From positions 186,001-250,000 of the forward strand of contig NZ_JADG01000012.1 in assembly GCF_000518265.1 (NCBI RefSeq): a DNA stretch of 64,000 nt, in the 5' to 3' direction. The position numbers and the translations under genes were made by a program. Positions within the stretch are counted from its first letter, which is position 1, and each line of letters begins with the position of its first letter. Under the pieces are notes generated by a model. The model was not told where the DNA came from, ran no database searches, and saw only the letters and a list, made by a program, of their open reading frames with translations. This document shows, in pieces, positions 58,785 through 64,000 of this stretch. This stretch comes from Actinomadura oligospora ATCC 43269. GTDB taxonomy: Bacteria > Actinomycetota > Actinomycetes > Streptosporangiales > Streptosporangiaceae.

Positions 58785-59675
58785 GTGGCAGTGTGGGCGA
58801 AGCTGGGATCCGGTCCCCGGGAGGAATCGGACGGCGGACGGGGCGGACGGCGGCGGCGCTGGTGGATCGTGGCGCTCGTCGCGGTCGTCGCGCTGTCCGC
58901 GGGCGGCTGGGTGCTGTACACGCGCGCCCGGCCCTACCTCCACGGATCCGGCTGCGAGGTGCGGACGTCCCTGGGCAAGATGCCGCTCGACCTGGACCAG
59001 GCCGCGAACGGCTCGACCATCGCCGCCGTGGCCGCCCGCAAGGGGCTGCCCGAGCGGGCCTCGGTGATCGCCTACGCGACCGCGATCCAGGAGTCGCACA
59101 TGCGGAACCTGGCGGGCGGCGACCGCGACTCGGTCGGCATGTTCCAGCAGCGGCCCTCGCAGGGCTGGGGCTCGCCGGACAAGCTGCGCGACCCCGTCCA
59201 GTCCACCAGCAAGTTCCTCGACGCCCTGGTCAAGGTCAAGGACTACCTGGACCTCGACCTCCACGACGCCGCGCAGCGCGTCCAGCGCAGCGCCGACGGC
59301 AACGCCTACGCGCAGCACGAGGGCGACGCGAAGGTGCTGGCGCAGGCGTTCGGCGGACGGTCCGCCTCGGCCGTCCGCTGCTGGTACCCGCCGAACAAGC
59401 GCACCGACGCGCGCCGCGCCGACGCCGTCCGGGAGATGCGCCGCGCCTTCGGCAGCCGCCTCCAGGTCGTCGCGCCCGCCGCGCCCGACTACGACGCGGT
59501 GCGCGCGCCCAACGAGCGGACGGGCTGGGCCGTGGCGTCCTGGGCCGTCACCCACGCCCAGACCTACGGCCTGAGCGAGGTCCGCTTCGCCGGACGCCAC
59601 TGGCGCGCGACGGACGGCCACGACGGCTGGACGCACGACGCCAAGGCCCCCACCACGACCGTCATCATCCGCTAA
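58785..59675 (+). CDS. Membrane-anchored lysozyme-like protein
   Basis: A 296-aa protein: a basic start, one membrane helix (WWIVALVAVVALSAGGWVLY), then an outer domain. ASVIAYATAIQESHMRNLAG and SVGMFQQRPSQGWGS have the Glu and Gly-x-x-Gln features of the lytic transglycosylase fold. It likely cuts or binds peptidoglycan. GTG 58785 is preferred because earlier in-frame starts overlap dapD. It is divergent from dapD with a 38-bp gap. Confidence 0.75.
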   Translation: MAVWAKLGSGPREESDGGRGGRRRRWWIVALVAVVALSAGGWVLYTRARPYLHGSGCEVRTSLGKMPLDLDQAANGSTIAAVAARKGLPERASVIAYATAIQESHMRNLAGGDRDSVGMFQQRPSQGWGSPDKLRDPVQSTSKFLDALVKVKDYLDLDLHDAAQRVQRSADGNAYAQHEGDAKVLAQAFGGRSASAVRCWYPPNKRTDARRADAVREMRRAFGSRLQVVAPAAPDYDAVRAPNERTGWAVASWAVTHAQTYGLSEVRFAGRHWRATDGHDGWTHDAKAPTTTVIIR

Positions 59676-59712
59676 GCCCGGCGGAGGTCAGAGCGCGACG
59701 AGCGGCCGGGGG

Positions 59713-60516
59713 TCAGAGGGCGACGAACTGGAGGCCGCGCTGCTTGAGCTTCGGGATGACGGTCTTGAGGGCGTCGATCGTCTGGACGCGGTCGCCGCCG
59801 CCGTCGTGGCAGAGCAGGATGTCGCCGGGCTGGGCGCGCAGCATCGCGCTGGTGATCTTGGCGATGCCGGGGCGGGCCCAGTCGCGCGGGTCGATCTTCC
59901 AGTCCACGCAGATGAGCTTGTGCTGGTCGGCGACGTCGAACACCGCCTGCGACCAGTTGCCGCCGGGCGACCGGAAGAACCGCGGCGCGACGCCGCCGGT
60001 CTGCGCGATCTGGTCGTGCGCCTCGCCGATCTCCTTGGAGATCTTCGCGGTCGACAGGGCGGGCAGGTTGAGCGGGTGGGTGACGGTGTGGTCGGCGATC
60101 TGGTGGCCGTCGTTGACGATCCGCTGGACGATCTTCGGCTGCTCCACCACCTGCTCGCCGATCATGTTGAAGGTGGCCTTCACGCCGTGCGCGGCGAGCA
60201 GGTCGAGCATCATCGGGGTGTAGGTCGGATGCGGGCCGTCGTCGATCGTCAGGGCGATCGCGTTCTGCGGCGCGGCCGGGGCCAGGTCGTACAGGCTGCG
60301 GACGGGCTTGTGGAGGGCCTGCATCGGCTGGCCGTGGGCGTAGCCCGGGTCCGGCGGCTGGACGGGCCCCTTCCCGTGCGTCCCGCCGTGCCTGCCGTCC
60401 GCGCGGGCCGAGCGCGACGGGCCTGCGTGCCACAGCTCCGGGGCCGCCGCGGCGGCGATGCCCGCCGCCCCGGCGGCCAGCAGCCCGAGGGCACGGCGGC
60501 GGTCCACGTTCGGCAT
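59713..60516 (-). CDS. Polysaccharide deacetylase (NodB domain), Tat-exported
   Basis: A 267-aa protein. A twin-arginine signal (VDRRRALGLLAAGAAGIAAA) is followed by the NodB domain: LTIDDGPHPTYTP (catalytic Asp and metal Asp), HTVTHP (metal His pair), FRSPGGNWS, DPRDWARPG and ILLCHDGGGDR. It removes acetyl groups from peptidoglycan or similar polymers outside the cell. It is convergent with the lysozyme-like gene. ATG start. Confidence 0.93.
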   Translation of the reverse strand: MPNVDRRRALGLLAAGAAGIAAAAAPELWHAGPSRSARADGRHGGTHGKGPVQPPDPGYAHGQPMQALHKPVRSLYDLAPAAPQNAIALTIDDGPHPTYTPMMLDLLAAHGVKATFNMIGEQVVEQPKIVQRIVNDGHQIADHTVTHPLNLPALSTAKISKEIGEAHDQIAQTGGVAPRFFRSPGGNWSQAVFDVADQHKLICVDWKIDPRDWARPGIAKITSAMLRAQPGDILLCHDGGGDRVQTIDALKTVIPKLKQRGLQFVAL

Positions 60517-60634
60517 GAGTACTCCGATGTCTGTCGGGTCGTCGGGTGATCACAACGTTGGACGCCGCCCGCGGCGCATGTGTTCGATCGTCCGGCATGC
60601 TGACAGACTTCGCATGGGCCCGCCATGCCCGGGT

Positions 60635-62119
60635 TCAGCGCGCGTCCACCACCGCGTCGGGTGTTGTGGCCGGTTCCGTGTCCGTCGCGGCAGGCGTGGG
60701 GGTGGGCTCCTCGCCGCGCGTGTTGCGGACGCCGAGGCCGACGATCGCCGCCGCGAGGGTGAACATGGAGCCCGCGAACAGGGCGTCCTGGAAGCCGGAC
60801 GTGCTGGCCTGCCGCGGGTCCGTGCCGAGGCGGAGGAGGTCGCCGGTGCGGTCGGCGGCGATGACGGCCATGATGGCGAGGCCGAGCGCGGTGCCGAGCT
60901 GCTGGGACGACTGGAGCAACGCCGCCGCCATGCCCGCACGGTCCGCCGGGACGCCCGCGTTCGCGGCGGCGGTGACGGACACGAACGCGACGCCGAGGCC
61001 GAGCGCGAACACGATCAGGCCGGGCAGCAGGTCGCGCGCGTACGAGCCGTCGACCGGGACGCGGGAGAGCATGTACAGGCCGCCCGTGCCGATCAGGCCG
61101 CCGACCACGATGAGCGGACGCGTCCCGAACCGGGGCAGCAGTTTGGACGTGATGCCCGCCGCCACGCCGACCGCCGCGCACAGCGGCAGGTAGGCCGAGC
61201 CGGTCTGCAACGGCGAGTACCCGAGGACGCTCTCCATGTAGAGGCTGAGGAAGAAGAACATCGCCGCTCCGCCCGCGAGGATCAGCAGCTGGGTGACGTT
61301 GGCCGCCGCGAGACCGCGGATGCGGAAGGTGTCGAGCGGCAGCAGGGGATGCGCCGACCGCGTCTCGTTGAGGACGAACAGCGCCAGCAGGACGGCCGAA
61401 CCGGCGAGGCCGCCGGCCGTCCGGGTGGTTCCCCAGCCGACGTCCGGCGCCTTGACCAGCGTGAACACCAGCAGCAGCATCGCGCCGGTGACCAGGAGCG
61501 CGCCGGGGAGGTCGAACTCGCGGATCCGCGCCGTCCGGCGGTCGTCGGGAAGCAGCATCGGGACGACGATCAGGATGGTGACGACGACCGGCACGTTCAC
61601 CAGCATCACCCAGCGCCAGCCGAGGCCCTCGGTGAGGACGCCGCCGAGCAGCACGCCCGCGCCGGACGCCGCGCCCGCCATGCCGCCCCAGAGGGCGAGG
61701 GCGCGGTTGCGCTCCGGCCCCTCCCGGAAGGACGTGGTGAGCAGCGACAGCGCGGCGGGGAGCATCGTGGCCGCGCCGAGGCCCTGGACCATGCGCGCGG
61801 CGACCATGACGGACGCGTCCTGCGCGAACCCGCCCGCCGCGGACGCCGCGCCGAACAGGACCGTCCCGCCGACGAGGACGCGGCGGCGGCCGAGCAGGTC
61901 GGCGACGCGTCCGCCGAGCAGCATGAAGCCGCCGTAGGTGAGCAGGTAGCCGCTCGGCACCCACTGCAGGCCCGCGACCGAGAAGCCGAGGGCGCGCTGC
62001 ATCGCGGGCAACGCGATGTTGACGATGGACGCGTCGATGAAGTCGAGGAAGGCGACGCCGCACAGCAGCGCGAGCGTGAGCTTTCCCCGGCGCGTCGCCA
62101 GGAACGAACTGTCGGACAT
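60635..62119 (-). CDS. MFS drug exporter, DHA2 (EmrB/QacA) type
   Basis: A 494-aa transporter with about 14 membrane helices. Motif A GGRVADLLGRRRVL and motif C GAASGAGVLLGGVLTEGLGW are clear, and DFIDASIVNIALPAM is the family D1 motif. It would export drugs or metabolites by proton exchange. The promoter region shared with the ECF41 gene contains TGAGA..TCTCA. Confidence 0.92.
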   Translation of the reverse strand: MSDSSFLATRRGKLTLALLCGVAFLDFIDASIVNIALPAMQRALGFSVAGLQWVPSGYLLTYGGFMLLGGRVADLLGRRRVLVGGTVLFGAASAAGGFAQDASVMVAARMVQGLGAATMLPAALSLLTTSFREGPERNRALALWGGMAGAASGAGVLLGGVLTEGLGWRWVMLVNVPVVVTILIVVPMLLPDDRRTARIREFDLPGALLVTGAMLLLVFTLVKAPDVGWGTTRTAGGLAGSAVLLALFVLNETRSAHPLLPLDTFRIRGLAAANVTQLLILAGGAAMFFFLSLYMESVLGYSPLQTGSAYLPLCAAVGVAAGITSKLLPRFGTRPLIVVGGLIGTGGLYMLSRVPVDGSYARDLLPGLIVFALGLGVAFVSVTAAANAGVPADRAGMAAALLQSSQQLGTALGLAIMAVIAADRTGDLLRLGTDPRQASTSGFQDALFAGSMFTLAAAIVGLGVRNTRGEEPTPTPAATDTEPATTPDAVVDAR

Positions 62120-62193
62120 CTGGGAGTTCGCCTCCGCGTTCGGATGGGTTTCGCCTCCTGAGAGGCGGCCGGACGCGGCGAACGTGACGGCGG

Positions 62194-62209
62194 TGAGAGA
62201 CGAATCTCA
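62194..62209. promoter_or_regulatory. Inverted repeat between the exporter and ECF41 genes
   Basis: TGAGA-GACGAA-TCTCA has perfect 5-bp arms (an overlapping GAGA-CGAA-TCTC also fits) and lies 75 bp from the exporter start. It is a possible repressor site. Confidence 0.35.
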
Positions 62210-62222
62210 ATTTCGCCCTGGA

Positions 62223-62243
62223 TGTCACACTTCGGGGGTCGTC
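62223..62243 (+). promoter_or_regulatory. Partial ECF41-type promoter upstream of the second ECF41 gene
   Basis: TGTCACA is exact at 62223-62229. The only CGTC downstream is 10 nt away, at 62240-62243, and not the expected 16. It is either a half-site or a diverged promoter of the ECF41 gene. Confidence 0.4.
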
Positions 62244-62275
62244 GCACCTCAGGGTGTCGGCGAACAGGAGGACCC

Positions 62276-63220
62276 ATGCCCCACCACCTACCGACGGCGG
62301 TCACCCCGGACGAGGCCACGGAGGTCTACGCCGAGCACCGCGAGCTGCTGTTCTCGATCGTCTACAACCTGCTCGGAAGCGTCTCCGACACCGAGGACGT
62401 CCTCCAGGACACCTGGCTGGCGTGGGCCGCGCGCGGCATGGACGACGTGGAGAAGCCGCGCGCGTACCTGGTGCGGATCGCGGTCAACACCGCGCTCGCC
62501 CGGCAGGCGGCGGTCGCGCGGCGGCGCGAGTCGTATCCCGGGCCGTGGTTGCCGGAGCCGCTGGTCGGAGCGGCCGGAACCGGGACCGGGCCCGGGGACG
62601 ACGCGGCCGACGACGTGGCGCGCGGCGAGGCCGTGTCGCTGGCGATGCTGGTCGTGCTGGAGACGCTGACGCCGCTGAGCCGGGCGGTGTTCATCCTGCA
62701 CGAGGTGTTCGGCTATCCGCACACCGAGATCGCCGAGATCCTGGGCCGCTCCCCCGCGTCCGTCCGGCAGGTGGCGCACCGCGCGAAGCTGCACGTCCGG
62801 GCACGCCGGAGGCGGCGCAGCATCGACCGCCGCACGCAGCGCGCGGCGACCGAGCGGTTCCTCGCCGCCGCGCTCGGCGGGGACCTGGCCGAGCTGATGA
62901 AGATCCTCGCGCCGGACGTGACCATGTGGACCGACGGCGGCGGCGTCCGACGGGCGGCGCTGCGTCCGATCGAGGGCCGCGACAAGGTCGCCCGGCTCAT
63001 CACGAGCGGCGTCTACCAGCGTCCGGACGAGCTGGACATCCGCTACCGGACCGTCAACGGCGACCCGTCCGCGGTGCTCTTCGACGGCGACGCGCCGTTC
63101 GCCGTCATGGTGCTCGACATGGCCGCCGACGGCGAGCGCGTCGAGGGCATCTACGCCGTCAGCAACCCCGACAAACTCGGGCACCTCGTCGACGCGTCGG
63201 AGGACGAAGAGGAGGGCTGA
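62276..63220 (+). CDS. Second ECF41-family sigma factor
   Basis: A 314-aa sigma factor with sigma2 (YAEHRELLFSIVYNLLGS, TEDVLQDTWLAW), sigma4 (LTPLSRAVFILHEVFGYPH, GRSPASVRQVAHRAKLHV), WLPEP, DGGG and NPDKL. The layout matches the ECF41 gene at 25.2 kb. No AhpD-like or epimerase partner is adjacent; the neighbours are an MFS exporter and a TetR gene. AGGAG lies 5 nt before ATG 62276. Confidence 0.93.
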   Translation: MPHHLPTAVTPDEATEVYAEHRELLFSIVYNLLGSVSDTEDVLQDTWLAWAARGMDDVEKPRAYLVRIAVNTALARQAAVARRRESYPGPWLPEPLVGAAGTGTGPGDDAADDVARGEAVSLAMLVVLETLTPLSRAVFILHEVFGYPHTEIAEILGRSPASVRQVAHRAKLHVRARRRRRSIDRRTQRAATERFLAAALGGDLAELMKILAPDVTMWTDGGGVRRAALRPIEGRDKVARLITSGVYQRPDELDIRYRTVNGDPSAVLFDGDAPFAVMVLDMAADGERVEGIYAVSNPDKLGHLVDASEDEEEG

Positions 63221-63229
63221 GCCGGGCGG

Positions 63230-63844
63230 TCAGGCGGGCGGGTCGGTGCGGATGCCGCCCAGCAGGCTCGTCAGGACGGTGGCGTACTCGGAGCGGAGGC
63301 GCTGCTTGTCCTGCTCGGGGGCCTCGGCGATGGCGGTGCCCGCCGCGCCGAGGACGTGGAAGGCGACGCGCGCGAGCGGCTGCCGGGGCAGCGGCGGCAG
63401 CAGCCCGGCCTCCTGGAGGGACTCGACGAGCCGCTCGACCAGGCCGTAGCCGTACTTCTCCTCGCACTCGCGCCACCGCTGCCAGCCGAGCGCGAGCGGG
63501 CCCTCCTGCCAGATGATGCGGCCGTGGACGGGGTCGCAGCAGTGGTCGAGGAAGGTGTTCTGCGCGACGACGGCCGCCGACCAGGCGTCCGGCGCGTCCG
63601 CGGCGGCGCGCAGGATGCCCTCGGTCGAGATCTCCTCCAGGCGTTCGAACACGGCCTGGAACAGCGCGGACTTGCTGGCGAAGTGGTGGTAGACCGCGCC
63701 GCGGGTGGCCTGGATGTCGGCGGCGACGTCCTCCAGGGACGTGCCCGCGAACCCGTGCTCGGCGAACCGGCGGGTCGCCGCTTCCAGCAGGGCCGCGCGG
63801 GTCTCCTCCGAGTACTTCGCCCGGCGGCTCTTGACGTCCGACAT
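63230..63844 (-). CDS. TetR family regulator
   Basis: A 204-aa regulator: LLEAATRRFAEHGFAGTSLE, DIQATRGAVYHHFASK is the recognition helix region, and the C-terminal ligand domain has Trp/His-rich parts (CCDPVHGRIIWQEGPLALGW). It is convergent with the ECF41 gene and divergent from the P450 gene. A 17-bp palindrome just upstream is its likely operator. Confidence 0.92.
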   Translation of the reverse strand: MSDVKSRRAKYSEETRAALLEAATRRFAEHGFAGTSLEDVAADIQATRGAVYHHFASKSALFQAVFERLEEISTEGILRAAADAPDAWSAAVVAQNTFLDHCCDPVHGRIIWQEGPLALGWQRWRECEEKYGYGLVERLVESLQEAGLLPPLPRQPLARVAFHVLGAAGTAIAEAPEQDKQRLRSEYATVLTSLLGGIRTDPPA

Positions 63845-63858
63845 GCACGGAGCATACT

Positions 63859-63875
63859 ACATACACAGCGTATGT
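63859..63875. promoter_or_regulatory. TetR operator candidate between tetR and P450
   Basis: ACATAC-ACAGC-GTATGT has perfect 6-bp arms and lies 15 bp from the tetR start and 47 bp from the P450 start. The form and position are typical of a TetR site controlling both genes. Confidence 0.65.
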
Positions 63876-63921
63876 GACCGACGCGGCGTAGGTCCGCGAG
63901 TCCGCGACCGGGAGGCCCCCG

Positions 63922-64000
63922 ATGTCCGAACCGGAACTGCTGTTCAACCCCTTCGAGCCCGGCTTCACCGACGACCCGTTCCCCGCCTACCGGCGGCTGC
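63922..64000 (+). CDS. Cytochrome P450, N-terminal fragment
   Basis: Only 26 codons are in the window. LFNPFEPGFTDDPFPAYRRL is the usual N-terminal consensus of actinomycete P450s. GGAGG lies 6 nt before the ATG. The heme-binding Cys and all other motifs lie outside, so this rests on the N-terminus alone. It is probably a target of the divergent TetR regulator. Confidence 0.75.
   Translation, partial: MSEPELLFNPFEPGFTDDPFPAYRRL

Noticed and set aside
1..64000. tRNA or rRNA genes
   Set aside because: No cloverleaf with GTTCGA-type T-loop and matching acceptor stem, and no rRNA-like stretch, was found by eye. A covariance-model scan would settle it.

Overview
The window is very GC-rich DNA with short intergenic gaps, many GTG/TTG starts and frequent 4-bp stop/start overlaps. 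It carries gene families typical of filamentous Actinobacteria: Ku with split LigD parts, DUF3107, DUF3117, DUF6758, a SapA-like secreted protein, Scr1/DUF397 pairs and ECF41 sigma factors. The protein style suggests a Streptosporangiales-type actinomycete, perhaps close to Actinomadura, but this is an inference from families and not from a marker gene. I saw no rRNA, tRNA, CRISPR array, insertion sequence or integrase.

Layout. (1) 1-4.0 kb: the end of an SGNH hydrolase, then a bacterial NHEJ locus with ku divergent from separate ligase and polymerase genes. (2) 4.1-28.6 kb: housekeeping and regulatory genes. These are a disulfide-reductase-like flavoprotein without its first redox cysteine, a TetR plus DUF3107 pair, a Ser/Thr kinase with a lipoprotein, and a DEAD-box helicase with a very long basic repeat tail behind a SigR-like promoter. 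They continue with a GDPD, a hydrolase, a RecB-type nuclease, PHP and MBL proteins, a Nudix protein, a CPBP protease, a CoA-ester lyase, an ECF41 sigma/AhpD-like operon with its matching promoter, and an MgtE-N/CBS plus DUF1003 pair. (3) 28.6-42.1 kb: an accessory block with a class A beta-lactamase, small unknown operons, XRE regulators, DUF397 and DUF6879. It contains a compact regulator, small Asp/Gly/Lys-rich peptide and PIMT-like methyltransferase unit that looks like a two-gene RiPP (pamtide/imiditide-type) cluster. (4) 42.2-50.2 kb: the conserved envelope-stress locus, with mrp facing tatB-htrA-rseB-rseA-sigE, and a divergent O-methyltransferase. (5) 50.2-60.5 kb: pepA, DUF3117, enoyl-CoA hydratase, tag, a DivIVA-like protein, two LOG-family genes, dapE, dapD, a lysozyme-like membrane protein and a polysaccharide deacetylase. 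As I remember the M. tuberculosis genome, parts 4 and 5 follow the order of its sigE-to-dapD region. (6) 60.6-64 kb: an MFS exporter, a second ECF41 sigma factor, a TetR regulator with a clean operator, and the first codons of a cytochrome P450 that runs off the window.

How the genes work together. SigE, its zinc-binding anti-sigma factor, RseB and HtrA form an envelope-stress circuit with a matching promoter upstream of sigE. The first ECF41 sigma factor is cotranscribed with an AhpD-like CxxC protein from a TGTCACA-N16-CGTC promoter. DapD and DapE supply diaminopimelate for lysine and cell wall. Ku and the LigD parts repair double-strand breaks. The accessory block sits between two genes (DUF1003 and mrp) that I would expect to be close together in relatives, so it is probably an insertion.
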